Below are positions 45,086 to 57,300 of a stretch of 64,000 nucleotides of DNA, in pieces. How positions within the stretch are numbered: the first letter of the stretch is position 1; each line of letters begins with the position of its first letter. The stretch comes from Tremella fuciformis (Eukaryota > Basidiomycota > Tremellomycetes > Tremellales > Tremellaceae). Under the pieces are notes generated by a model, which was not told the DNA's origin, ran no database searches, and saw only the letters and a program-made list of their open reading frames with translations. Position numbers and translations under genes: made by a program. The stretch is taken from NCBI GenBank assembly GCA_032768795.1, contig CP136490.1, forward strand, positions 1,798,001 through 1,862,000. Direction: 5' to 3'.

Positions 45086-47865
45086 TCACAGCCCCAGCAC
45101 CAAAACCACTCGAGACGGGATGTAGACCTTTTCCATCAGCAAGTCGATGTGCGCAAAGGTAAGACCGTAACTTACCTGCACCCAATTCTTTCGGCCATTC
45201 CATTCCATCGGGGTGGTGTGATACCTGCCGCCAAGATCTATCCGATCAAAGCCGCCGAACTTTCCTTCGTCGCTGCATAACACGGCCTTGTACTCCCCCG
45301 GTACTTCGACCCCAACCCGGTAATCGGTATAGGACTGAGTCGGGTGGACTGAATCTCAGCAGATGCACGACCGACGCGTAGATATCGCGACATACAATTG
45401 AAGATGAAGAGGAGACCAGCTCTTTCAAAGGCGATGACTTTGTCTCCCTCATGCTTCAATGACACAAATGCCTGAGAAGGTGTCAGCATCCGACCGCGAT
45501 AGATCTCCTCGGCTGCCAACCTGTGGGGCGCTGAGCCACTTGTATGTCGCCTCGAGCCAGTTCATGGCAGTGTCCCACTCGTTCAGGTATTTGTACCGCA
45601 ATAGATGATCGTCCACAAGATTGAACTGGCGTCTAGCATGCGCGAATGAGTTGCCGTTGCCCTCTCGCGGGAAATCCATCCACCCGAAAGTCAGCGACTG
45701 CATGATTCGTGTCGTGACCGGGAGCTTACTCTGGATGACCGAATTCGTTTCCCTCGAAGTTGAGATATGCCTCTCCACCCAAGGTGTGAACCAGGAAGCT
45801 GACCAGTGTCAGCTCACGTGAGGACCCGACAATGCTTGCGACTCGCCGAATCATCTTGTGCAGCGCTATACCACGATCAATGATCGGAGTTCGCGGTGTC
45901 AGATCAGACATGAAGTCGTCTGTCAGTCAGAAACGTCGGACAGGTCAAATAAGTCTCCAGACCCACACATCTCCTTGTCCATGAGCCAGAAGGCAAGGGT
46001 CTTGTCGCCAACAAGTGCTTGATCGTGAGACTCCGCGTATGCTACAGACTTCTCCAGGTGCCGTCGATTGGTGAGTGTGTGAACTATATTGCCCATATCC
46101 CACGCATCGTCGGACTGCTCTTTGAGCATCTTGATCCACATGTCCGGTATGGCCATAGAGAGTCGATAGTCGAATCCTACGCCACCCTCCACGACCGGGC
46201 GGCAGAGTGTCGGCATGCCAGACACGTCCTCAGCAATCGTGATGGCATCGGGGTACGTTCCATGTAACATGTAGTTGGCCTGAGATGAGTGAGTTGCAAG
46301 CCATGGCACCTCGAACGATCTCACCAGCATCAAATAGACCATGGCTTCGAGATCCACAGAGTCGCCAAAGTATTCGTGATATCCGCCAGAGAATCCAGTG
46401 CCAATGCCGTGATGCTTGTACATCATGCTCGTCACACCATCAAAGCGGAACCCGTCAAACATGTAGACGTCCATGTAAAACCGAAGATTGGAGAGGAGGA
46501 AGCGGAGAACCTCGTGATTTCCATAATTGAATAACCTAGAGTCCCACAGTTCGTGACGACCCCTTCCGCCTTCGTGGAAGTATAAGTGATCGGTGCCATC
46601 GAACATGTTGATCCTGTCGGGGTCAGGCCAGCCTTGTCTCTCAGCTTAATCTGACTGACCCGTCTAAGACGTTCTTGCACGCATGAGAGTGGACCATATC
46701 CAGTAGAACGGTCAAGCCCATCTCGTGAGCCTTGTCTATCAGAGACTTGAGCTCTTCTGGTGTGCCTGATTGTCAGCTGGTCTCTCTTATCTCGGTCGGC
46801 CCGAACCGTAGCGCGACGAGGCGGCGAAGAAATTGGTCACTTGGTATCCAAAAGCTGCGGAGTCAGCACAAATCTTGCTGTCAGCGATGAAATGGCCAAC
46901 ATGCGTAGTAGGCGTGCTCCATGATAGCCATCCTATTGTTTAGCTACGCACTTGATCGGACGTTGGGGCTAGCGGAAGTCACCACAGTCATACACACATT
47001 TGGATGCAGTTGTACCCCAACCGCTTAATCCTTGGTAGGACATCGGTCTCAAACTCCTTGTAGGTTGTGACGCGCATGTTAGGACTTGAAATCCCCACTA
47101 AGGATGATGAGCCCCTGATCTTCGCGGTCGAGAGCCTCGCCGAGACTTACCGTGAGCCTCATAGATTTTCAGCCCCTCCACCGGGTTCTTCGAGTGCCCA
47201 TACTTGAACTGATAGGTCTGCTCCTTGGGAGGATTCCAAAACCGTCCGTCATAGATGGGCGACACCTTTAGGTCCTGAGTGACCCGAGTGATCCAGGTAG
47301 GTATGCGGTCGATCGATACACCCGAAGGCAGAGTCATTGAAATCTTGACCATGGAGTCGTGTGGGATGGCGCAGATTCCCGGTGCTTTGGGTGGCACGTA
47401 GCACTCCCAGACTCCATAGGGTGATTTGACCATGGGGTTGGCCGTGTGCGACCAGTCGTCTGCACATCGTTAGTCGGCACTCTCATGCAGAAGGGATACC
47501 CCACTGAAGTCTCCAATCAGCCTCGCTTCGACTGCTCCTGGAGCCCATTCCCGGTATCTGACGCCTCCCGACTCGTCCACCTGGAATCCCATGACTTTGT
47601 AGCCTTCGGCGAACTTGGCTAGGCCTCCCTCATGTTGCTCGATGGTTGTGAGTTGTTTGCTGAACAGTGCAAAGCGCTCTTTTATGGCTGGGGCGAAAGG
47701 TTCAAGCCTGTAGGTCAGAGACTGAACAAGCGAGAGCTATCAGAGACATGCCATGGGTCGACCTTGATGACACCGGTACCTTGACATGAGCATCTCGTGT
47801 GATCCTATGAGGGGAATGTTTAGCCCACCGTCTGTTGGCATGTCGCCTGCGGTCTGTGCAGACAT
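45086..47865 (-). CDS. GLC3: 1,4-alpha-glucan branching enzyme
   Basis: A GH13 glycogen branching enzyme. The start at 47865 ([15 protein letters not shown]) leads into [19 protein letters not shown], then [17 protein letters not shown] (CBM48-like domain). Catalytic signatures are [14 protein letters not shown] region, [15 protein letters not shown] (nucleophile Asp), [14 protein letters not shown] (acid/base Glu) and [10 protein letters not shown] (stabilising His-Asp). Then come [13 protein letters not shown] and the C-terminal [15 protein letters not shown]. It ends SRVVLVLGL. Two early introns are resolved: one at about 47772-47819, and one at 47708-47751 whose frame requires a GC donor. 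It is divergent from the PKA catalytic gene. Confidence 0.97.
47708..47751 (-). other. GC-AG intron in GLC3
   Basis: Donor ATG|GCATGT, acceptor ctacag, 44 nt. Needed to read VDPW|LEPFAP. The GT alternative meets a stop at once. Confidence 0.82.
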
Positions 47866-48005
47866 GATGCCGGTTGTTGCGCGGCCGGATCACTACTCTC
47901 TTGACAAAAAATGTAGTAAACCGAGTGATGCGCTCGTTGAAGAGGAAAGGAAGCAAGACTCCAATGTCAACCCCACTACCCAGGAGTCAACGCACCCGCG
48001 GAAGA

Positions 48006-48040
48006 TGACGTCTATGTGGGGTTGGGGTCAAAGTCACGTG
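48006..48040. promoter_or_regulatory. CRE-like site and E-box in the GLC3/PKA promoter
   Basis: TGACGTC at 48006-48012 and CACGTG at 48035-48040 lie 23 bases apart between the divergent starts. Candidate sites for bZIP and bHLH factors, based on sequence match only. Confidence 0.3.
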
Positions 48041-48413
48041 GTTTCGACCCAATGCCGAGATGGGTTGTGGACCGGGATGGGTGTCGGCATTTCGCCAGTC
48101 TTCGGGTCTCCTCATGGGAAAGGGACGACGCATGGGGAGCATGATGCACGAGAGCATCAGATGGTGCTACTGTGGCATCTTGACATGCAAGACGTGGGGT
48201 TTTGACGCGGTCGTCAATCGATCATTAGTAGTGCGGTGGATGCATTAGACATGGCGATGGGATGCTCCGCTAATGTGTATAACCGGAATAGGCAAGTCCT
48301 TGAGAGGTCGATCGCTGCATTTACCCTGAGAAAGGGGGAGGAAAGGGGGGAGAGTGGCTGCCGCGGCGGTAAAGGGAAAGTGACGATCTCTCCCTCCGTC
48401 ACTCATTTACAGT

Positions 48414-48456
48414 ACCAGCACCAGCACCACCACCACTACCACCACCATCACCACTC
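48414..48456 (+). repeat. CAC/CCA-rich microsatellite
   Basis: An imperfect trinucleotide run (cag-cac-cac-cac-tac-cac-cac-cat) lies in the presumed 5' leader or promoter of the PKA gene. In frame it would encode poly-His, but no start or stop context makes it coding. Confidence 0.7.
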
Positions 48457-48708
48457 CTCTCATCGACCTTGTCCATAGCCCATCTTGTCATAACGCGACC
48501 ACGTCTCAGCTCGTTGTCTCGTTGCCCCCGCCCCCTCCTTGAGCCGGACGTCGGACCAACAATCAGCGGTTGGGATTCCGCACTAGTGACGACTGACTGT
48601 GCGAGCTTGATAGTTCCGCGCTAGTCTCGGCCTCCTTTATAGTTAGTTGCTCGTGCCCCACTCCTCGTCCTCCCCCTTCACTTTCGTCTCGTTTTCCTTT
48701 TCATCGTC

Positions 48709-50782
48709 ATGTTCCAAAAGGTCTCCGACAAGTTCCATCATCGCAAACAGCAATCGACCGCCTCCAACAACAAACCGTCCGGTTCGACGGGCAGCCCGTC
48801 CAATATCAACACCTACTTTGCCAAAACAGGCTCCCCCACTCATGCGAGCCCGCCCACTCTCGCAAGTCCCGTAGATGCTCAACGCTTCCAGTCGACTCAA
48901 GCGGACGGTACCGAGTGAGCAACGTCTCCTCCCGCCGCTGATCATGCCAAGGGACGAAAAGCTGAAGGAGCAAAGACTCTCTTCCCCCGCCGCGAACGGC
49001 AACCCTGCACCCATATCCCATTCCTCCATTACCGGATCTTCCGCATCATCATCTCTCTCAAACGTGCCACCGCAGGCTAGAACCCTCTCTTCCGCCTTGA
49101 ACCCGCAGCAAAGCCCGCCGACAGCGACTACCACTCAGCCTTCCGCGCCTCCGCCTCAATCCTTCCCACAGGGTGGTCCCGCCGGAAGGAACATGAGCGT
49201 CGAGATGGCAGACGTTTCGGGGTTGAGTCTGCAACAACCTTCCTCCGTCCCGGTGGACGCTCGGAATAGCAGTGTTGACGAGGAGCGCATAAGAGAGAAA
49301 GCCCGCGAGGCTCAAGAACAGGCAAGTCTCACATCGGCGTCGGTTCTTCAAAGAAAGCACTGACCTCCCTCCTCAGGCAGCACAAGCTCAAGCAGCTCTG
49401 CACCATGCCACGCAGCAGGCTCGGGTAGCGGCCATCAATGCGGCTGCGACTCAAGCTGCTCTGGACACTGCTACCAACCAGTCGTCCGCGCCCGGCAAAC
49501 CGCCAACAACAGTAGGAGGGACGCATGGAGCTCAGCCACTACGCAAGACCGCAGGTCGTTATGCTTTGGCGGACTTTCAAATCGAGAGGACGTATGTGGT
49601 TGCTTGTGTCCCCTTCGGTCCGGCTCACGCTATATAGCCTTGGAACCGGCTCATTTGGACGCGTACACCTCGTGCGTTCACGACACAATGGCCGCTTCTA
49701 CGCCGTCAAAGTCTTGAACAAGGAGAAGGTGATCAAGATGAAGCAAGTCGAGCACACAAATTCCGAGAGGGAGATGCTTGTCCGCGTCAGACACCCATTC
49801 CTAGTAAATCTATGGGGCACTTTCCAGGATATCAGCAATCTGTATATGGTCATGGACTTTGTCGCCGGCGGGGAGTTGTTCAGTCTGCTGCGTAAGAGCC
49901 AGGTGAGCACCGGACATTCACTTCATGCGAACAGACCTGACTTTCGCAGCGCTTTCCCAACTCGGTCGCCAAATTTTATGCTGCAGAAGTCGCCTTGGCA
50001 TTGGACTACCTGCATTCCTTGGATATCATTTACAGAGACCTCAAGCCAGAAAACATACTCTTAGGCGCAGACGGTCACGTCAAGGTCACTGACTTTGGCT
50101 TCGCCAAACATGTGCCGGATATCACTTGGACACTCTGCGGTACGCCCGATTATCGTGAGTACCTGTCGACCTGTGCTGTCTATCTTCTCACGAACTAGTG
50201 GCACCGGAAGTCGTACAATCGAAGGGCTATAATAAAAGCGTAGACTGGTACGCATTAGGAGTCTTGGTCTTCGAGATGCTGGTCAGTGTGCCTCTAATCT
50301 CCGTACCCACGCTCACCCAGCCAGGCGGGCTACCCACCCTTCTTCACCGAAGATGGGAATCCCATGAAACTTTACGAAAAGGTGGGCATTGCTGCATTCC
50401 CTGACTGCCAAATTCTCATTCGCAGATCATCGCAGGCAAAGTCCGCTATCCTACGTACTTTGATGTCTTGGCCAAGGAGCTTCTCAAAAACCTTTTGGTC
50501 GGAGACCTCACCAAGCGATACGGTAACCTGCGTGCTGGGTCATCCGATATTTTCGCGCACGCTTGGTTTGCAGAGGTGGACTGGGACAAGTTGTACCGCC
50601 GGGAAATACCCGCGCCGTATGTCCCGAAAATCGAAGGGGATGGAGATGCGAGCCAGTCAGTCCATAGTCGTCGTTTGTTCGGTCTAACAATATGCAGGTT
50701 CGATCGATATCAAGAAGCCGATGTCAGCGAATACGGCAGGGCCGGAACCGGTCCTTACGATCATTTCTTCACGGAATTTTGA
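48709..50782 (+). CDS. PKA1: cAMP-dependent protein kinase catalytic subunit
   Basis: An AGC kinase. The N-terminal extension of about 200 residues is Ser/Thr/Pro- and Ala/Gln-rich ([23 protein letters not shown] joined to [14 protein letters not shown] over a GC-AG intron at 49322-49376). The kinase core has [13 protein letters not shown] (P-loop), [15 protein letters not shown] (catalytic Lys), HTNSEREML (alpha-C Glu), [23 protein letters not shown] (DFG), [10 protein letters not shown] (activation-loop Thr) and [20 protein letters not shown]. It ends in the AGC-tail hydrophobic motif FTEF, as PKA catalytic subunits do. PKA represses glycogen storage and controls nutrient signalling. The divergent neighbour GLC3 makes glycogen. 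Which of the fungal paralogues this is (PKA1 or PKA2) cannot be decided here. Confidence 0.95.
49322..49376 (+). other. GC-AG intron in the PKA gene
   Basis: Donor CAG|GCAAGT, acceptor cctcag, 55 nt. Required to keep the Ala/Gln-rich linker in frame with the kinase domain. Confidence 0.87.
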
Positions 50783-50911
50783 GAAGCACAATCGGGTGGA
50801 GAATTCTTGGCAGCGTGCGTGTTGTGTCGCCGACTGTATGCATGCAGATGGAGCACGCGCTTGGAAGCGAGTCATACTTCATGATTGATCAAGTTGACTA
50901 TTATGGGGAAG

Positions 50912-52354
50912 TCACTCTCGCCATACCTCCTCGCAGAACTCCCTGACATCCTGCCAATAGACTTCTGGCTGCTCGAGGGCAGCGAAGTGGCCTCCGTGAT
51001 CATGCCTCCTGAACCAAACTAGATTGACTTGAGTTTCCGCCCATGGTCGCAAGATAGGCTGTGTCTCTTTCTTGAACAGACTATAACCGACTGGCTTGTG
51101 CTTGAGTGGCGGAGCCCTCGCAAAGTCTGTCGCGCGCTTGCCGTACGAGACCCGGTAGTGATACAGGGACGTGGTGATGGTGTTGGTGAGCCAGTACAGC
51201 CTGACGTTCGCGAGAATCATGCCGAGCGGTGGAGAGGGGTCGTCCGACCACATCAGCAGCTTCTCCCCGATCCTGCCATCAACACCACCGCCACAGGTCC
51301 AAGGCGACGCATCTGGATCCCAGAATCTCACTCACCAAGCCAAGAGCGCCACGGGCGCCGCTTCCAGTACGGACCCGATCGTGGCCGTCTTGGTGGCATG
51401 CTCGTGAAAGTACGCAAACTCCCACTTGTTGAACCACCGCCACCGTTCCAAGCACTCCCTGTCAAAGCTATCCAACTGCGACACGTCGACGTTGCCGACC
51501 TTGTCTTCGGATTGGTCGGCGTCCAACATGTTGACGTGCACAGCTGAGATCAGCACCGGAGCACAACCCACGTATGGCATGTATCTCGACCGGGAGAATG
51601 ATGGCGTCAAGGTGAAGATACGACATCCGCCGACAGCCACAGCGACACACCCCGGGACATGGTACGTCCGGTGGACTCACCCTGGCAAGCATCGTAGGGT
51701 CCCAAGAAACGCGCAACGAGGCTGGCCACATCGCCGCCCCTGAGCGATGTATTTGTCGAATCCCAATCCGCGCATCAGCACATCGAACAAGGCGGCGTTG
51801 TCGCTTGTTGCGAAGTCGGTGTCGACCGGAGGCGGCGAGGAAAAGCCATATCCCACCAGGCTAGGGACGACAAAATGTACAGGCAGTGTCTCGGGGGTGT
51901 AAATCGATGTCAAGTGCTGAAAGACAGGTACAAATTCGAGCACCGATCCCGGCCACCCGTGCGTCGCGATGAGAGGGATCGCACTTGGATTGCGGGAGAA
52001 CAGAGCCATAAAGTGCACAGAGTAGACCCGGTCATTCTGCCCTGGGTGATTGACCTGGGCCATATAATTCGGAAACGAGTTGAGGACTTTTTCTGTCTGG
52101 CGCCTGATGTGAGTCACGGGACAGCACTCTGGCTTGACTCACCAGTCAAACGCCTTCCAAGCTTCGATGGCCTCCTCAAGCCACGCACGCGTGACACCGA
52201 GCTGCTCGTCCGATGCACTGTTCTCCCACGTCTTGCGCCTCGGAGGCGCGGTCTCGAGTCGGAGCTTGAGATCGTCAACGACCGTAATCGTCGGCACGTG
52301 AGGGAGAACGTCAAACGAGGAGGGCTTCGTACGACCTTCCACTGCAACGGACAT
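50912..52354 (-). pseudogene. Microsomal-type epoxide hydrolase with a 1-nt frameshift at the active site
   Basis: An alpha/beta-hydrolase of the EHN/juvenile-hormone-hydrolase class. The start at 52354 is MSVAVEGRTKPSSFDVLPHV, followed by LKLRLETAPPRRKTWEN, QTEKVLNSFPNYMAQV, PLIATHGWPGSVLEFVPVF (oxyanion HGWPGS) and FVVPSLVGYGFSSPP. At LGFDKYIAQ the frame must shift by one base in a C4 (minus-strand G4) run at 51737-51740 to read the invariant GGD nucleophile motif and LVARFLGPYDACQ. Downstream exons are all in the shifted frame: AVHVNMLDAD, FAYFHEHATKT, and the catalytic His in DHGGHFAALEQPEV. Unshifted, translation stops soon afterwards. It could be a broken allele, a recent pseudogene or a base-calling error. 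All other residues look intact, which favours a recent or technical origin. Confidence 0.85.
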
Positions 52355-52920
52355 TTCGGTCTGTGCAATGGAGGTGGACTGCAACTGCTCTCTCTGGTCT
52401 GCAGCTATGTATCCGCGGAGCACGGATGTTTCGGCCGCACGGCTATTTCCTCAGCCAACGGCTATTTCGGCGCCGGGCATTTATGACGCACGGGGCATCG
52501 AAGTTGAGTGATAAGCCTTCAGGATATCGCATCCATCGCATCGACTACCACTTGGACTTGCTCGTCCATCAGCCTTGCAGTGTCCGCGACGACGTCCAGC
52601 TCATTGATCGCGACCATAGACGACATGTGGGGAGGACTCGTGACTCTCAGCGTACACCCCGCCCGCGTCAATGCAATATGCCGGCCGCTCCGAAATCCGA
52701 CCGAGCGGCGAATACTATGTGAATTACGAACGTCGAGCGGCAGTGGTGGAGTGCGGTGGAGGATGTCTACCGCAGCGAGATGTGGAGGTCTGAGTGGAGG
52801 ATGTCTTGCGACTTGCAATAATCCCTGAGCAGGCAGAGCACATATACGGCGGTCCCGCTCAGCATCACGCCCCCGTTTCCCCCCTCTCTTCACCACTCCC
52901 TCCCAGACGTGTCCTTCACC
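52355..52920. promoter_or_regulatory. Divergent promoter region between epoxide hydrolase and aldo/keto reductase
   Basis: About 570 bases between the two starts. A C/T-rich tract (52865-52920) precedes the reductase ATG. No further gene is apparent. Confidence 0.45.
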
Positions 52921-54070
52921 ATGCCTTTGACCCAACAGTTCCAGGACATTGCGGTGCCCAGCCCGGGCTTTGGGTGAGCATGCCGACAGCGGTAGATGTC
53001 TGACAGATAGATGCATGTCCCTCTCGGACAGCCAAACCGAAGAGCATAACCAGGAAGCATTAAAGGTGCTCCGTCGCGCTTACGATCTGGGCTGTCGATT
53101 CTGGGACACAGCGGTCATATATGGCACGGGCCACAATGAGGCCTTAGTTGGCAGGTTCTTCAAAGAAAATCCCGGCACGAGAGAACATGTGTTTGTGGCC
53201 TCTAAATGTGGCTTTGATGTGAGTGTCTACTATGTCGGTTCGCTTATCCTCATGACAGGTCGATGTGGCCAAGCAGACGAGAGGCGGCGTCACCAACAGC
53301 CCCGAGCACATTGCAAAGATGATTGAAGGAACTATCGAGCGACTCGGCTCTCCTCCCGACTTGTACTATCTGCACAGGATCGACCCGGAGACCCCACTCG
53401 AAAAGAGCATCCCGGCTCTCGCAGCCTTGAAAACCCAAGGGAAGACCCGTTTCATTGGGTTGAGTGAGCCAAGCGCGAAAACTCTGCAAGCGGCAAACGA
53501 AAGTAGGTCATTCACGCTATATGGAAGCACAGCTCATGTGTGTCAAGTTGCGCACATCGATGCTGTGCAGATCGAGGTCTCTCCGTGGTTCACCGATCAC
53601 GAACGCAATGGCCTGATCGATACTGCAAAGCGGTACAATACCACCATCGTCGCATACTCGCCACTCGGCAAGGGCATCCTCACCGGTCAGATCAGTCATG
53701 AATCCCAGATGAAGCATCCAGTCCGAGGCGATCGTTTCTCGGGGGAGAATTTCGCCAACAATATCAAGATTGTCGATAAGTTCCGCCAGCTTGCCGAGCA
53801 GAAAAGTTGCACGCCCGGGCAGCTGAGTATCGCCTGGGTAGCATCGCTCGGTGCGATCCCTATCCCGGGTACCAAGAAGGTGGAAAGACTGGAGGAGAAT
53901 TACGGGGCAACCAATGTGGAACTTTCCGAGGAGGACTTGCGCATGCTCCGCAAAGTCATTGACGAGGCCGACATTCAAGGCGAGCGGTGAGTCACTTGGG
54001 AGATGGGGCAGGTGCTCGGCTGACTCTACACAGGTATGCCCCAGAGTTCAAGCGCATGGTCGGCGTGTAG
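52921..54070 (+). CDS. Aldo/keto reductase (AKR13/pyridoxal-reductase-like)
   Basis: A TIM-barrel NADPH oxidoreductase. MPLTQQFQDIAVPSPGFG starts the barrel. YDLGCRFWDTAVIYGTGHNE carries the conserved Asp and catalytic Tyr, and FVASKCGFD the catalytic Lys. Then come DLYYLHRIDPETPLEKSI (His), FIGLSEPSAKTL, AVQIEVSPWFTDHE, VAYSPLGKGILTGQI and the NADPH-binding IPIPGTKKVERLEEN. It ends APEFKRMVGV over a short intron at 53987-54033. Length and the LHRID/IPGTK motifs match yeast pyridoxal reductase and AKR13 members. The exact substrate is not determinable. It is divergent from the epoxide hydrolase; both families handle reactive carbonyls or epoxides. Confidence 0.92.
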
Positions 54071-54371
54071 TCGAGCGAGCGGGCTCACTATCTATGTCCC
54101 ACGAGATTATTCAATGTATTTCGTTGCCACCTGCCGTTTCTGTGCCGGACATGTGATGGGGCTTCGACTACCAAGCTATTGCGTCGCCTTGTGTGGCCGA
54201 TGATGTATAAGTGGGGGGACATGCAGAACTAGGTGATCCCAAAAGCGAGTGGCAAAATCCGTCCGTGCCCTCCACTTTCGTCGTCCACAGTGTTCAGGCC
54301 CAAGCGCCCTTCGATTTCACCTTTCTACCCATTTGTCAGGTGCTGCTATCATCCAGCCACGCTACTCAGGC
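54071..54371. other. Intergenic region between aldo/keto reductase and MSH4
   Basis: About 300 bases in a head-to-tail arrangement. It presumably holds the reductase terminator and the MSH4 promoter. Nothing specific is recognised. Confidence 0.4.
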
Positions 54372-57300
54372 ATGGAGAATCAGACTGAGCACAGCTTACA
54401 GGGGTCAAGGTGTCGCAGTCGACTCTCAGAGAGGCGGACCCAGGAGCAATGGAGCACATGGGGAGATGCTCCTCGAGACTGCATCCTCGCCGTGATGCCG
54501 TATCGAGGTGCGCGATGATCCAGATCCTTCGTCGGTGCTTCAGAGACGCTGATAATGAGCAGCTTCGACCGGCCTCGAGGTTGGTCTAGCCGCGTTCAAT
54601 CTTCTCGCCGGTCGTGTAGGCTTACCCCCACTGAAGCGGCGAACGTTGACTGATCAAGAAGCTTTCCCTCACCCAGGTATGAAGCTCATCAGGAAGCTAC
54701 AAGCTGTTTGCAGCGCTCATTCTGAGATTCGCGACGATGCCAGTCAGTCTGACAGAGTTTGCATTTGTCGTGGTCTCAAAGTCAGGTTACGGTAGAGTTC
54801 TGCAACAGGTGTCGCTCGACCCGGCATCGACGCTTCTGGTCCCCGACCCATTCTTTGCCTCAGAATCCCTTGCACAGTACGAGACCTTGAACGAACGACT
54901 CCACGAAGTGACCGGCCTGACTATGGAGACATGGTCCCGTCACAACTGGACAAGCGAAGCAGGTCGGTGAACGAGTCTACTGAAGAGGACAGTAGCCGAC
55001 GTCAGGATTGGCTTTCGTCAGAACGCTCGGCACCTCAGGCGAAGCCCAAGCATCGACCCTGCTAGCCGTGATAGACAAGTACTTCCCTCGTCTCCGCTCC
55101 GAGAAGATACTGAGCTGACTTCCGCAAGGTCACTCGCCCTCGGCGCTGCAGCAGCAATTTTCCGATGGCTAAACGCAAGACGAGACATCATTTTCGAGCC
55201 TGGGTCTCTCGATATTTCATACCGGGCGTCAAAGGGTCGGTTAAGGCATCGACAAATGATACGTCAAGCTCAACACAGCAGGATTACTGTTTGTGGACGC
55301 GGGGACTGCTCGGAATTTAGAACTGGTGACGAATATGTCCACCGGTACAACTCACGGCACGCTCTACGGTGAAATGCGAAAGCGTCAACTCTTGCCCACG
55401 ACTGACCCAAAGAGCTACTGAATACATGTCGGACCCGTATGGGTTGCCGTCTGCTTCGCACTTATCTGCTACAACCCAGCAGCGGTGTGTCTCAGCGCTC
55501 TCTTCATGGCTGACTGCCCATTGATGTTGAGACCGGGACACACTCGAGTCAAGACTGGACGCGGTTCAAGGCGAGCTCATCCCCCGCCGTCTCCACCTGC
55601 AAGTTGACTGTGGCTGTGAGCTGACAGCTGCAGAACTGACTCAGGACGTAACTGGATTGAACGCGATCGATTCCGCTTTGCGCCATCTCTTGACGGTAAA
55701 TGTGTCCTCTGTGAAGGGCACAAGCCCACACTGACCCCAGGGGGATCTCGAACAGATTCTCACACGCGTATGTTGGGGGCGTCAAGATCAGGTACTGAAG
55801 TTTCAAGTTTATCCAGAACGGCGACAGAAGGTCCGACACCGGTGGAACAGCACGCCGCATAGCGGATTTGTTTGCCCTCAGCGCCTATTTGGCTGCAATG
55901 CCGGTACTGAGTACGGCGCTTCGCTGCTCAAAATCCGCTCTTCTGACCGCGGCTGGCAAAGTGAGTGCGCTTAACTTCGTGGAGCTGAGATGGCCAGTAT
56001 CTAAGTGATGCTCGGCTAGAACGAATTAGAGTCTCAATAGACCGTGGGTGCTTCGGCTCTCCCGCCCACCCCTCTTATGCTTTACAGAGAGCTTGTCCCG
56101 GCCGTGCCGCTCTGTTCGAGGAGAACAAGCAAAGCTTGCGCGACTTTACGCAATCAAGCCAGGACAGAATAAACTCCTGGACGTTGCGCGTGAAACCTTC
56201 ACGGAAAATCAGAAGGATATCCAAGATGGTCTGTAATCGATGCCTCGCCCTCTGCACGGCTCACACGCAGGAGTCCGCCTTGCGAATCGGAAGTGGATTA
56301 TCGGACCGTGTGCACGAGCTCATCCGCAGAATTGTACAGCGTCAAATGCTCCGTGCGCTGGACGGAATCCGGATATCGCTACGTCGTTGGCATTGATGAT
56401 ATGAAGGGGCCGGTGCATCCGGATTGGCGAGAAGTTCAGCAGGACAAATTGACGTATGACGTTCATACCTGGCATTCGGGGGAGCTAACCAAGGTCAGAA
56501 TCATGTTCACAACCCAAGAACTTGTCGGTAGACAACATCAGGAAGATCTTCTGTTAACCTCTCAGCAAAATTCAGCCCGTCGACTGGAGCAAGCCGAGAC
56601 TGAGATTTACAACCTCAGTGATCAGTTCGTTTCTCACCTTGTGAAAGGCATGCTTCGACATATCGGTAAGGAGGTTGATCGCAGAGCCAGCTGCTGCTGA
56701 GCATTGTAGGCGTACTTAGGAGATGCGCCGAGGCGGTGAGGACACACAAGAAACATTGTCAGCTCATCTAGACAGGTCGCGCAACTCGATGTGCTCGTAA
56801 GCTTGGCGGAATACGCAATCCGTGCGTGATTTGCTCCTGACCCTATCTCGCATCACTCACGAGCAGCCAACAGTCGAGGTGAAAGGCGCATCAGACGCCG
56901 CAGAATGATTCTCTGACGCGTCTAGTTCGCCCCGAGTTCAAAGGCTACCTCGCAGTGCTTCAATAGTCCGACATTGGCTGAAGAGGCTGACCTTGCAAGA
57001 TTCGCAATGGGTGCAATCCGGTACTCCAGAAGCGCTTGGGAGAGAACGCCTGCGTTGCGAATGACAGGTGAGTCGCACATTTCCGCCCTCCACTCAGACC
57101 AGTTACGCGGCGGACGGTGTGGCAACACTCCAGATTATCCATGGACCTAAGTCAGTCAATCTCCTGCTCATATTCCGTGTGTTGACGGTAAAGCATGTCT
57201 GGGAAGACCACGTATCTACGGCAAATAGGACTGTTACTGATACAAGCGGCTATCGGCTGCTTGCAAGTCTGGGTCGTCTTGGGCATGGCAGTCACTCATG

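Larger units (their letters stand above)
47866..48708. promoter_or_regulatory. Divergent promoter region between GLC3 and the PKA catalytic gene
   Basis: About 840 bases. It contains a perfect CACGTG E-box (48035-48040), a TGACGTC CRE-like site (48006-48012), AGGGG stress-element-like sequences in a purine-rich tract near 48333-48352, and a CAC/CCA-rich microsatellite close to the PKA start. No gene is seen within it. Site calls rest on short motif matches only. Confidence 0.4.

Noticed and set aside
48414..48456. Poly-His-encoding run as part of a coding exon
   Set aside because: It lies upstream of the PKA start in a region with no supporting frame, and the repeat is imperfect. Treated as a microsatellite.
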